This document shows, piece after piece, positions 9,285 to 19,610 of a DNA stretch of 64,000 nucleotides; position 1 is the stretch's first letter; each line of letters begins with the position of its first letter. The position numbers and the translations under genes were made by a program. The notes under the pieces were generated by a model. That model did not search any database, was not told the DNA's origin, and saw only the letters and a program-made list of their open reading frames with translations. Source of the stretch: Adiantum capillus-veneris (Eukaryota > Streptophyta > Polypodiopsida > Polypodiales > Pteridaceae); NCBI GenBank assembly GCA_014529385.2, contig CM043962.1, positions 48,744,598 to 48,808,597 on the forward strand. Direction: 5' to 3'.

Positions 9285-11715
9285 CATCCAACCCTATGTG
9301 TCCGTGGACAAGCTACACCATAACAGGGTTTCCGTCAGTCCAGTCAGTCTAGATTAGAAGTGATTTGACACTTTTGTGAGTCTATTCGTAGACCGTGCAT
9401 GCCCAGTCACTTAGTATAGATGCATATCCTCTGGTTGCACACAGCATGATCATAAGCATTCCCATCATAATCCATTAGAATCAGTTAGGGGATTTTTCCA
9501 GCGCATTTAGCCTATTTTACCTATTTTTGACATTTTTCACTTATTGATTTAAGTGACTTTCCAACAAAAGTAGGTAGGGCAATTTGGGTTAGAAAATATA
9601 TAAGCAAACCAAAGTTAGCACTAAATGGCAGATGAGCCAGGAGTACAGCAGGCCTTTGGCAACAGGTCCTCCCCTCTCTCAGCAAGAACCATCAAGCACC
9701 CACTAGCCTTGGCGTTTTTCCCTTACCCTCAACCTAGCGTTTTCTGTTGCACCCTCGCCAACCATTTGCCTTGGCGTTTTCAGCACTTACCTCGCAGGTT
9801 CACACCCTAGAAGCCAGCGTTTTCCAGATCGCCAGCAAGCTGCAGAGGCCAGCGTTTTTCATCATCGCTAGAGGGCTGATTCTCCAGCATTTTCAACATC
9901 AGATCAGGGCTGCTGAAAAGATCAGAGCTGCGTTTTCAGCATTCATTCGCATCAAGTCAGGCAGCGTTTTCAGCCCTAACGACAGCAACAGAACTGCGTT
10001 TTCCATCACAACATATCAGCGTTTTTCAGCAGCCCAAAACAGCCCCGAAATTCAGCAATCATCCGCATCAGATTTCAGCAGTTAGCGTTTTTTGGACAGC
10101 AGTTAGAACCATTCTATTTTCAGTCCTATTGTTGTCATCGCCATCCCGGTTGTCGTCGTCGACATAGCCTAGATCTGCATCAGTTTTATGCATCATCATT
10201 GTACCCGTTTGTGCAATCAATCGTCGACCACTCTCGCCAACGAGAGTGGGGCCTTCGGAGGAGGGTTTTACAACGTCTCTGGTGTCGTATCTCTCTTCTC
10301 TCTATCTCTCAGTCTCATACACTTGCACGCACAGTATCCACTCACTTTGTTCGTGATCATAGCACTCTCCATTAAGAACGGAAGGCTCTCCCTTCCATAA
10401 GAACTAAAAGGAACCTTGAGCAAATATAGATCACTCATCTTGAGGAAGTATTGTCACATGACACATCCCAACCCTATGTGTCCGTGGACAAGCTACACCA
10501 CAACAGGGTTCAATTAGTCCAGTCAAGTCTAGATTAGCAGTGTTGTGAGTCTATTCGTAGACCGTGCATGTCCATTCACTTAGCATAGATGCATATCCTC
10601 CGGTTGCACACAGCATGATCATCGGAATCCCCATCAGAATCCATTAGCATCAGTTAGGGGAATTTTCCAGTGCATTTAGCCTATTCCCCTATTTTTGGTA
10701 TTTTTCACTTATTATTTTTAAGTGACTTTCCAACAAAAGTAGGTAGGGTAATTTTGCTAAGTTAATATATAAGCAAACCCAAGTTAGCACTTTTTGGCAG
10801 AAGAGGCAGCAGGAGCTTCCCGCTCAAGAGGCAACTTCTCAGTAGTACCCCCTTAGACACTCAGACCCTCTAGCGTTTTTGGGACCGCCCTCTCTTGCAG
10901 ACCCTGGCGTTTCCATTAGCCATCGCCAGTACCCGCCAGTTCTTGGCGTTTCCCCACTAGCACTAGAGCAAGCTTCTTAGCCTTGGCGTTTTCACAGCAT
11001 CTTCCATTGCCTTGAAGTTTCCCCCTTCTGTTGATAGTGCCCCTGCAGATCAGCCCCAAGACCTAGCGTTTTGGGATCTCAGCCCTCAGCAAAAACGCCA
11101 GCATCTCATCAGCCCTTCAGCGTTTTTCATCGTTTTCAGCAGGTGTTGTTAGTGTTTTTTGCATCGTTTTCAGCAGGTGCTTTCAGCCCTAAAAACGCAG
11201 CCTGGCAAGACACAGCAACATCAGCGTTTTCATCCTCAACATGACCCCCGATATAGCCGATCATTTTCAGCCATCAAGACAACAGTAAAACAGCCAGTTT
11301 CAGCCCCGAAAACAGTCCACGAAATTCAACCAAAGAAGATCACAGATTCAGCCATCGAGTCGTCGTCGTCATCGGCATAGTCCTTTTGCATCAGTCCATT
11401 GCATACGCATTGTACACCTTTGTGCAATCAAAGTTGACCACTCTCACCGACGAGAGTGGGGCCTTCGGAGGAGGGTTTTACAACCTCTCGAGTGTCGTAT
11501 CTCTTCTCTCTCCTTCTCTCAGTCTCATTCACTTGCACGCACAATATCCACTCACTTTGTTCGTGATCATAGCATTCTCCATAAGACGGAAAGCTCTCTC
11601 TTTCCCTAAGAACTAAAAGGAACCTTGAGCAAATAAAGATCACTAATCTTGAGAAAATACAACATTCATTCCGCTACACCTTACAAGTACAACATTCATT
11701 CTGCTGCACCTTACA
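9285..11715 (+). repeat. 3' LTR of element G, split by a solo LTR
   Basis: 9285-10451 copies the 5' LTR from its 13th base onward. The last ~25 bases of the LTR are at 11691-11715 (CAACATTCATTCTGCTGCACCTTACA region). Between them lies the solo LTR 10452-11685. The hairpin of the 5' LTR recurs at 10228-10249. Confidence 0.85.
10452..11685 (+). mobile_element. Solo LTR inserted in the 3' LTR of element G
   Basis: Begins TGTCACATGAC and ends CACCTTACA, like the G LTRs, but the middle is strongly diverged, so it is a related family. Flanks read AGTAT (10447-10451) and AGTAC (11686-11690), a 5-bp target duplication with one change. No interior remains, as after recombination between two LTRs. It keeps the TATA box (10766-10773), a cluster of GCGTTT words (10870-11240) and the hairpin (11438-11459). 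Confidence 0.8.
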
Positions 11716-11720
11716 ACTAT

Positions 11721-11811
11721 CCTGCATTGGATGCGAAGTGGATGGAGGACGAGGACCTAGCAGATACTCCTCAGATTTTGGAACTTTACTTTGAAGCATT
11801 CGGTTTAGCAT
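11721..11811 (+). pseudogene. Ty3/gypsy pol fragment D3 (chromodomain end)
   Basis: After the ACTAT duplication the D frame resumes as PALDAKWMEDEDLADTPQIL and ends in TAG at 11809-11811. It continues the KFKNY residues at 3007-3022. This is the C-terminal end of the polyprotein. Confidence 0.75.
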
Positions 11812-12413
11812 AGTCTACTCCGATAGAACCCCGACTTTAGCAAGGGTGAATCTAGTGCAGTGGGCTTGCACAAGAGGGGGGTCACTCCGCTTCTTTGTCA
11901 ACGGATTACCCCGATTTTGAATAGAGTCACTGATATCCCCTTTGGGTTTCAGGGATACTAATGGGTTGAGTACTATTCTGCTGTACGACTTTAAAATTGG
12001 AATTCTTGAAAATGAAAGTGATTGATTTGTACTTTGACTTGTTTGAGTGCAGGAACTGAAAGACGAAATGACTGCAACATTTGGGTCTCATAAATCTCTA
12101 TAGACATGATTGCAATAAGGATTAGTTAATCGGGCATCTGTGAGTTCCTGATTGGATCTAGATGCGATTACTAAATACGTTGCCGATTGGTCATGGTCTG
12201 AGATTTGGAATGACTTTGTATGTAATTTGTCAAGTGATGTCCCGTGATGTCAAGTGATGTTCTGTGATGTGACCGTCGTTTTGTACAAGTGCTGGTTTGT
12301 GTTGTGTCTAGTGCGTCAGTACTAACAGTCAGTGTCTACTAAGATAGTTTATGGCCTCTGTCTGTTTTGCAGGCGTAATCGAGGGCGATTACAATTCTTT
12401 CAAGAGGGGGGTA
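11812..12413 (+). other. 3' untranslated region and polypurine tract of gypsy copy D
   Basis: No gene is seen in these 600 bases. Near the end comes TTTTGCAGGCGTAATCGAGG, then GGCGATTACAATTC and the purine tract CAAGAGGGGGGTA, which abuts the LTR at 12414. The same order of boxes precedes the 3' LTR of element F. Confidence 0.6.
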
Positions 12414-12955
12414 TGTCACAAACTCGTGACGTGGCAGGCCCCCCGGCACACACACCATGCAGCAAGAAATGCCACGTGGCAGCATGTCCCGGAAAACACG
12501 CCGACAGGCTGACGTGGCAGTACGTACGGACTTCCATAATTTTTACTGACATGCTGACGTGGCATTGATTTCCGGAAATTACGCTGCTGCTTTTGGTTGG
12601 CTGAATTGGTGATGGCAAGCTTTTGGGACAGTTTGCTTTATTTTTAAAAGCTTTTGGAGTTAAACTTTTGGGGCTTTGCTTTTGGGCATCCCTTGTAAGA
12701 ATAAATAAGCCTCATGGGCTCACTTCTCTGGGCATCTGGACGCAGAGACTGAGAGTGAGCACCCGCTAGCTCTTATACTTTGCACACAGATTGATATAAA
12801 AAGAAATACCGAAAGGGGCGCCAGTGTTTGGGGCCAATACCTCTTGGCACGGAACTATGCCGGGCCGGGCCGTGCCGTCTTTTATCAACCGTTTTAAAGT
12901 GAATCTGTGTTGTGTCGCGGTAGAATCTTGACTTGGGGTGTCCAAGTTTGTTACA
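12414..12955 (+). repeat. 3' LTR of gypsy copy D (542 bp)
   Basis: Begins TGTCACAAACTCGTGACG after the purine tract and ends GTTTGTTACA. The terminus matches the LTR end at 198. AATAAATAAGCC near 12700 is TATA-like. The 5-bp duplication cannot be checked because the 5' LTR is outside the window. Confidence 0.7.
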
Positions 12956-13566
12956 TAATGAAACGAATATGATCTCCGATGCAGATGCAAAAATTATTAT
13001 TGATGAATTTTTGAGTTCATTATCTTCTGGTGAATCAATTGATGAAGACGGATGATTTTGAGCAAGAAGTTTTTCCAAGTGATACTTCATTACCAGACAA
13101 AAATAAGGACATAGTTGCAGATTGAGAGTCAGAAGATGATGATGCTTTCTTTGATTCTTTGTTGGATGATGATATGCGAATTGTAAGTCATGAAGTGACA
13201 TTATCTGAAGATGATTCTGAAGAATTTTGGGATTCGTTATTGGAAGATGATTGCAGTCTCAATCCAAAATCCTCTTCAGTAATTCGTAAAGATAAAGTTA
13301 CCCTCTCTGAAGAATGTCTTGAGAAGATTTTCTCTTCTCCAAATATTTTAGAGTTATTGGAAGATTTTGAACCAGAAGTCTTATATCACATGAAGCATTT
13401 TGAAGATCAATCCCTTGTTGCAATCAACCTAATTAAACTTGATTCTTTTAAAAAGTCTTTGAATAATGCAATGACATGGGATTTAGCACTTAAAGCAAAA
13501 AGGTTTCGCAAGAAGCAAAGGTTCAAGACAAAAGTTTTAGATAACTCAAAGACTGAAGATTTTTGA
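12956..13566 (+). pseudogene. Broken acidic ORF of an LTR element (element E)
   Basis: A reading frame rich in Asp, Glu and Ser starts upstream of 12956. It shifts near 13050, has a TGA near 13123, and then runs open to 13566. It contains repeated D-S-L-L-(D/E)-D-D blocks and a basic end (KAKRFRKKQRFK). I do not recognise a domain. Because a purine tract and an LTR follow within 80 bases, it is probably the 3'-most coding part of an LTR retrotransposon whose front was displaced by the D nest. Confidence 0.4.
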
Positions 13567-13646
13567 AGATTCAATGCTTTTCTAGAATTCTATCAACATC
13601 AGAAGTCATTCCTTTAAGCGAGGCTCTCATTTTAAATAGGAGGGAA

Positions 13647-14170
13647 TGTCACTATTGTGACTATGTTATAGTATCACATCTACTCCTAGTTGCAGATACA
13701 CAAAGTGCCATGCCAAGGAGGACCCCTATGCTTGGATGGTCACGACTCTTCGCTCTAGAGACATGCCTCTTTGCCAAAAGCCACACTCCTTCGACGACTG
13801 GTCACACCCTTGGCTCTACGGTTGCAACTCTTTGTCCAATGGTTGGAGCTCTTCGCTGAAAGGATGTGTCTTTACATCTAAAGTCATGTCTCTTCACCAT
13901 GAGACGCGTCTTTTCATTTGTACCTCTTCGTCTCCTATATAAGGAGCCTATTGTACTTAGTTTTGAGGCATTCATTCAATCAATTAAACACACATTTAGT
14001 CTCTTGAGTCTCAGTTTGATCTTAAGTATGAAGTTTTAAGTCTTAATTATAAGATTAGCACCACTAATCCTCACAATTTTTGCTACATCGCCCGAGATGG
14101 ATAGAGCTTTGAGCAGATTGCGTAGACTTGATCACTATCTAGATAACTATACTTCACTACCGAGTTAAGT
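13647..14170 (+). repeat. Putative LTR of element E (right end uncertain)
   Basis: TGTCACTATTGTGAC follows a purine tract (AAATAGGAGGGAA, 13634-13646). A clear TATA box, TATATAAGG, is at 13936-13944. The right end is not defined. CCTCACA near 14075 is one candidate, and about 14170 is an outer estimate. Confidence 0.5.
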
Positions 14171-14315
14171 ATCTTGATCTCTATATGTTTCTTGTAGTTT
14201 GTGATGGGGGAAGGTTTTTCCCCATGATCTCATTGTATATCCGTCAAGGTTTCTCCCATATTTCTTGTATATGGACCGATGGTCGTTTTTTATGTAATGC
14301 TAAGGAACAAACCCC

Positions 14316-14319
<4 letters not shown>

Positions 14320-14351
<32 letters not shown>
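14320..14351. repeat. (GA)n microsatellite
   Basis: Uninterrupted GA repeat. A second, longer GA tract at 14413-14455 is followed by a G-rich run. Both lie just upstream of the first visible DHHC exon, in what is probably an intron. The long Arg/Glu ORFs here are translations of the repeat. Confidence 0.9.
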
Positions 14352-14354
<3 letters not shown>

Positions 14355-14410
14355 AGAACTATCCCAAGAGACCTCAAAGATCTATCCGACGAGAGTTGAA
14401 CTCAAGACTT

Positions 14411-14412
<2 letters not shown>

Positions 14413-14455
<43 letters not shown>
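14413..14455. repeat. (GA)n microsatellite
   Basis: Second GA tract, ending in GGGGAAGGGGGGGG. Confidence 0.9.
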
Positions 14456-14457
<2 letters not shown>

Positions 14458-14535
14458 AAGGGGGGGGATAAAGGTGGCTCAGTTCTTACTACGTTTGTTC
14501 TTGTTTTTTATTGTATCTCATGTGACTTCATGCAG

Positions 14536-17500
14536 GTATCTTGTGTTGTATATTACCTTGCTTGTCATTACTTTGGTTCAATATCTACGCATCACAGGCT
14601 CCAATCCAGGGTATTATTTATCATAGTTGTGTGTCGTTATTTCAAGGATGGTGCTCTCTTGTGTGTAAGTCTCCCTGGTTCATGCACAGGTATGTCGTGG
14701 AGGAGTGCAGAAAGGACTTAGAGGGTGGAACTCAAGCCAATACCTCTAATCGTAATTCAAGTTGGTATTATCACAATCTCTTCAATTTATAAATAGTTCT
14801 GAAACTTATGCTTGTCAGTCATCAGTATGTAGTCCTGGTCACTCGTTTGAGAAAGTTTATGGTCCATCTGATGGTACATAATAAAAAAGAAAACGTCCTT
14901 AGTAGTTTATTTCATTTATGAAGCATTGCGATTAATTCATTAAGCCTTGCAAGTTGATGCCTTTATTGCACTGGTTCTCCAGGAGAGCCTCCTCCAGCTC
15001 TTTTAGCTAAAACTGTGCACCACATTTTGTTGAGGATTTTTTCTTCCTTGAGTGTCCATTAAGAATGACGACAATTTTATCTGGAGTCAATCAGTAGAGG
15101 TAAGAAGCATGTATGTGACTGGTTGAGCTTGTGTGCCTTCATTTCTACGAGCAAAGGCAAGTTGTGTTAATATGCTTGTGACTGCTCAGTTCAGGTAAGC
15201 TGTTTAGAAGGGTATCTTGTTGTGAGGTATTTCACTCGAGTGCAAATAACTGGTGGCTTATTATTTCTGGTGGTCTTTTTCTCTCAAGCTATCAGAAAGA
15301 TAGCGCTCTTTTCCTGAAAGAGTTCTTATTACCTTGATACCGATTAGATGGTGCTGCGACTCCTGAGCTTAAACCATTTGGAAGGATAATAGGAGTTTTA
15401 AGGGCTAGGCATAGAATCAGAGATAGACCAGTATTCACTAATTTAAAAATTGATGGAACTGCATTGAAATGAAAAGGGAGGCTAAACATTGTTCTTTTGA
15501 GTGGTTCCTTGAAAAGGTACAGTCACACACCCATAATTAAGAATAAACTGTGCTTACCAATATAGTTTTTTCAGTTTCATACACGCTTTATATATTTAAT
15601 GTGTAATCTTTTTTGTATAGCTAGTGTGGAGAAGGGAGACTACTTATCTGAAAGTGGGAGCGCAGTCAAGGGTTCAAAGGGGTTCTCATTCGGCAGTTAT
15701 CGTAGCAATTCAAAGTAAGTTGTTGCTATACTGTTTTTGTATGAAAGGCAGGCTGACATTTTCTGGAACTGCAGAAAAATGAAAGGGACCCAGTATAGAT
15801 CAAAACCAACACTTCAACACTTATTTAGAGTGCTAGATCCACCAAACCAATTAGAAGCTTTAGACACCAATTTCAAACAAGGAAAACTGCTTTGTTCATA
15901 AAAATTTTCACATGGAAGTGCACTTCCGATGGCAGCACAAACTAGCTTTTGTTTCCTTGGTCTATCTGTGTTTTAGAAATTGTTCTTTATTTTTTGGGAG
16001 AACTATACTTATTTTTTAGGAGAACACCCTCTTTGTGTTAATGCAGTGACAGGTTCTGCTCTGTCTGCCATGTCCATAAGGTATGTATGTTTAGGTGGTA
16101 TCAGACAAGTTTTATTATCTGCTGTGTGAGGTTCATTTTAAAAAAAAATAGGGTAACGATGACTTGGATTGGAATGCAGCCGTTGCGAGCCAAGCACTGC
16201 TATGACTGTAACAAGTGTGTGCTCAAGTTTGATCATCATTGTCACTGGCTCGGCACATGCGTGGGATACATGAATCATCGCAAGTTCTGGTAGGATATCT
16301 TTGACTGTTCTCATTGCAGACCATGAACTGTAGAAAATAGAAATGGTCATCAAAAGAGAAGCAAGACCATTCGAGGAGAATATTGGGGGGGGGGGGGGGG
16401 GGGAGGTATATGCCACATTTATCATCGGGATATTCAATAGAAATAACTTTTATGTATTTGTAGTTGAATAGCATGCCACATATTGGTTTCAGTTGTTTTT
16501 ATTCTAACACACATATCACTTCCAAAGATGGTCTACTTGGATAAGAATAGAAATAACTTTTATTTTTTGTAGTTGTAGAGCATGCCACATTCTGGTTTGT
16601 TTTTTATGCTAACACAAATAACTCTTCTAAAGATGTTCTCCTTGGATAAGTACATCGCGATAGTATTGGTGGGGTAGATAGTCAAAAGAGTTACTGTCTC
16701 ATAAACCCAACAGCTTCCAAGTTGAGAGGCAATGAACTCTTGAACTAGCTGTCAATTCGTTTACAGTCATCAGAAAGGAAATTTTTTGGTAGTATCTTTG
16801 TTCATAAATTGGATGCTGTCGCACAGATTTTGAGATGTGATTTTTCAGGTGGTATGTCTTGCTGGAGATTCCACTATGCGCGTGGACATTTGTACTCTAC
16901 TGTACTGCCTTCACAGAAGCCAAGAGTTCATACACTTGGTAAGTTCATTGGAAATGGTATCGGGCCAGGAAGGAGCAAGCCGTATGATTTGGTATTTGAC
17001 AACTTACTGCCTCTGCATTTGTGCAGGCTTCTCAATGGCCTTGTTGTAAGCTTACTCATATTTCTTGCACTTTGCCTATTATTCCTGGTGGCATTAATCT
17101 TGTTCCATGGGTTTGTATTTTCTCACGTAACTCGAGAGGTTTTCTACATTTTTTTGTATGCTGGTTGAAGAAAGTCGAGCAAATTTTTTCTTTTCAGTAT
17201 CTGTGCATGTTGTATTTCGTGTTGCACCTGTTTCTACGAGAAAGAAACTATTAGCTTCCGTTGGCAACCTGTAGAACTAAACAGATACATCAAATGTTGT
17301 ATCAAGCCTTATTATTGGCATGTGAAAAAAGAAAGTGAAACACTAGAAAAAGCATAACATACTTCTAGAAGCTCTTGACTATAAGAGTGGGGGGGTTTCA
17401 GTTTGCAGTTATATTGAACCTTTTTCTTATTTGCAGTTACCTTATTGTGACTAATCAAACCACTTACGAGGTTATTCGAAGGGGAAGGCTTGATTACATG

Positions 17501-17775
17501 AGGTAAATGTTCAGTTTAGAATGTAAATAAGTTTTTCAAAACTGTGGCTACTATGCCAAAATTTTGAGCTCAAAAACTGATGCTTTTCAATGTCCAGGAA
17601 TGTTCCGCCTATGGTCAAACCTTTCAGCAGAGGCTGTGTCAGGAACATCGTCTCTTTTTGCTGTGGGTCGAGATCGTTTTATCATGTTGAGGAGATGCCT
17701 AGTGATGACATTCTAGCTGCGAGAGCTTCCAACTCGTTTTTGCAGGCCTTGTATTTCAATTGCTGCTGTAACTAG
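14536..17775 (+). CDS. DHHC-type protein S-acyltransferase, 5'-partial, nine exons
   Basis: The enzyme attaches palmitate to cysteines of membrane proteins. Exons with matching phases: 14536-14610, 14690-14751, 15621-15714, 16047-16080, 16180-16289, 16849-16938, 17027-17110, 17437-17502 and 17598-17775; all introns are GT-AG. They give 263 complete codons. Order: a membrane helix with [12 protein letters not shown]; a Ser-rich loop; the zinc-binding DHHC domain (CSVCHVHK joined to [10 protein letters not shown], then [11 protein letters not shown]); two more hydrophobic helices; the TTxE motif as NQTTYE; PFSRG; and a Cys-rich end. The order and ends resemble plant PAT10-type enzymes. The start and first helix are missing upstream of 14536, where transposon DNA begins. 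A small extra exon in 14752-15620 cannot be excluded, though the phases fit without one. Confidence 0.85.
16385..16403. repeat. Poly-G run in a DHHC intron
   Basis: Nineteen consecutive G bases inside the intron 16290-16848. The run could form a G-quadruplex on the transcript. Confidence 0.8.
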
Positions 17776-18745
17776 AGGCTTATTGCTCGGGGAGAGAACT
17801 TCCCTTTACTCTTTCTGTGAGGAAGGCTCCACAAGAGCTTCAGAAGTCATATAAAGCTATTAGACTTTCAACAATCCTACAAGAGTCAAGCCCTTGTTTT
17901 GTTTTCCTTCTTTAGTTTTAAGATTACTTGCCTCGTTGTTTTCCCACTACTGTTGTGTCACATGCGTCTTTTACGTCAGGGGTTGTCCCCTTGGCACGCA
18001 CACAGACATCTGTAGATATATAGGTATATGTGTACATATACAAATATACCTATACATGTACATATATGCGTATACATAGGTGCACGCGTGTGAATGCGGG
18101 CGCATGTGCACGTGCTCATGCACATGCGCACAGGTGCACACATTTAGCTCACAAAAAAAAAACTCAGTTTATTAATGTAAGAAATAATAGCTATGAAACT
18201 GAAGAAAAAAAATAAAATCTCCCTAAAAACTATTTGTATAGCTACTTGATCAAAAAACTATTTAGAAACGTATAATTTCCTTCTCATGGAAGTTTGGACC
18301 TTGGTGAAGTATCTTTATTTCGTCAGATGTGTAAGATATGAAGTCTCAAAGGATATGTACTTACTCATCTTCTGGCTATAGATCCACTTTGGATCATATG
18401 TGGGTACTAAAATATTGAAAAGAATTGTGAAAGGTCAAAATTGGCTCCCGATCAAATGTGAGAAGAGTAAAATTGGCTCCCCCACCATTTTTTTAGTTGC
18501 AAATTTTAGCTGACTTTTTAAGATGGGTATGAGAGAAAAATTTGTAATTATAATAAAGACAACGTTTATAGGCGTTTCACAAATTTCACGTGGAATGATA
18601 TTTAAGGTCATTGTGGTAGGTACCTTTGGAAGGTTATCCATCCTGTTTTTAAGGGTTGGCATTTTCGACTATTTTAAGTGAAGAATGATGATGGGTGGTG
18701 TGTTAATTACCTGATTGTATCATTGGCTGCAATAATCATAATTTG
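17776..18745. other. Gap between two convergent genes
   Basis: 3' flank of the DHHC gene and of the minus-strand esterase gene. No further gene is seen. Bases 18010-18150 are rich in alternating purine-pyrimidine steps (TATACATGTACATATATGCG, then GTGCACGTGC), a type of sequence that can adopt Z-DNA. AATAAA near 18211 is a possible poly(A) signal. Confidence 0.5.
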
Positions 18746-19537
18746 TTAATGCCCTCTTGCAAATGTGTGTGTGGAGTTCAACAAATACGCTTGCAGGGGC
18801 AGGTTGGTCTTGACAATGCCCTGAATGGCAAGTGCTGCCACTTGCTTGGCTCCCTCCACCTGTAAATGGGTGGTGTCATGGATGCCGTGTGGGTAGTTAG
18901 GGTACTTTCCCGGCGGCAGGCACATGAACAGGCTGTTCTGTGTGGCTTCCTCGCCAAGCTTGGCGAACAGAGCCGCTGTCTCTTCATTCAGGTCTACGAG
19001 CGCCACCTGCAGCTCCTGCGCGAGCTGCCGGACAGCAGTGGGGTAGTCCCCGAGGGTTTGCTTGAAGGAGCCGCCGCTGAGGTGCCAGCGGGCTCTGGAG
19101 ATGGAGGTGAAGAGCACAGGGGTGGCCCTGGCAGCTCTGGTGTCGTTGATGTATAGGGTGAGGTAGTGTTTGTAGGAGGTGAAGGGGTCAGTGTGGCGGG
19201 CAGGGTCGGGTTGCTGGTCATTATGGCCGAACTGGATGAGCACGTAGTCGCCGGGGGAGAGGTAGGTGGATGCAGCCCGCTGCCAGAGTTGCTGGTCGTA
19301 GAAGGATTTGGAGCTACGGCCAGCAGCGGCCAGGTCTCGGATGGTGGCGATGCTGTGGTTGAAGAGGGGCTGGAGGAACATGGCCCAGCCAGCGAGGGGG
19401 AATTTGGTGGGGTCAAGGGCGTAGTTGGCGGCGGTGGAGTCACCGATGACGATAATGTCGATTCTATTGTAGGCAGCTGCGGCCAGTCGCATGAGCAGCA
19501 GCAGCCATATCAGGCGTGGTGCTAGGGAGGCTTGCAT
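18746..19537 (-). CDS. Secreted SGNH hydrolase, rhamnogalacturonan acetylesterase-like
   Basis: An intronless frame of 263 codons. The start is the ATG at 19537; the longer upstream frame would need a TTG start. Residues 1-22 form a signal peptide (LIWLLLLM core, then AAAA). SGNH blocks: IVIGDST with Ser34; Gly73 in AAAGRSS; FGHND with Asn106; and HDTTH with Asp221 and His224. The Ser-Asp-His set and spacing match the rhamnogalacturonan acetylesterase (CE12) family, which removes acetyl groups from pectin; the expected site of action is the cell wall. The length is close to known members. The gene is GC-richer than its surroundings and lacks introns. A related GDSL esterase on another substrate remains possible. 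Confidence 0.8.
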   Translation of the reverse strand: MQASLAPRLIWLLLLMRLAAAAYNRIDIIVIGDSTAANYALDPTKFPLAGWAMFLQPLFNHSIATIRDLAAAGRSSKSFYDQQLWQRAASTYLSPGDYVLIQFGHNDQQPDPARHTDPFTSYKHYLTLYINDTRAARATPVLFTSISRARWHLSGGSFKQTLGDYPTAVRQLAQELQVALVDLNEETAALFAKLGEEATQNSLFMCLPPGKYPNYPHGIHDTTHLQVEGAKQVAALAIQGIVKTNLPLQAYLLNSTHTFARGH

Positions 19538-19551
19538 CACAGCAAGGCCAT
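19537..19551 (-). promoter_or_regulatory. Four-codon uORF overlapping the esterase start
   Basis: On the minus strand, GCCATGG gives a start codon in good context. The frame runs ATG GCC TTG CTG TGA. The A of TGA is the A of the main ATG (TGATG), so a ribosome ending the uORF stands on the main start. This arrangement can allow reinitiation or damp translation. Confidence 0.5.
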
Positions 19552-19600
19552 GGCGTCGTGCTGTTCGCTTCAAAACAAGAAGAGATGGCGATGAGGCAGA

Positions 19601-19610
19601 CCTTTATACA
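19601..19610 (-). promoter_or_regulatory. TATA box of the esterase gene
   Basis: On the minus strand TGTATAAAGG lies ~65 bases upstream of the ATG at 19537, placing transcription start near 19575 and leaving a short 5' UTR. It indicates that a eukaryotic promoter drives this gene. Confidence 0.55.

Larger units (their letters stand above)
3023..11715 (+). mobile_element. Ty3/gypsy chromovirus-type element G, degenerate, with nested solo LTR
   Basis: Long LTRs (3023-4209 and 9285-11715) bound a gag-pol interior. The target duplication ACTAT is seen at 3018-3022 and 11716-11720, and the interrupted D reading frame rejoins across it. The order gag, protease, RT, RNase H, integrase, chromodomain-like tail places it in Ty3/gypsy. 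Coding is broken by a TGA in gag, a deletion in RT, a TAG and several frameshifts. The 3' LTR lacks its first ~12 bases and is split by a solo LTR of a related family. Confidence 0.85.

Noticed and set aside
19166-19525. 119-codon plus-strand ORF opposite the esterase gene
   Set aside because: It is a GC-rich shadow of a gene with complete catalytic blocks on the other strand.
18746-19537. Bacterial contamination as source of the esterase gene
   Set aside because: A TATA box and eukaryotic-style signal peptide, and continuous plant-type sequence on both sides. It still needs read-level proof.
18746-19573. Longer esterase start at 19573
   Set aside because: The first codon there is TTG. The ATG at 19537 directly begins the signal peptide and follows the uORF.
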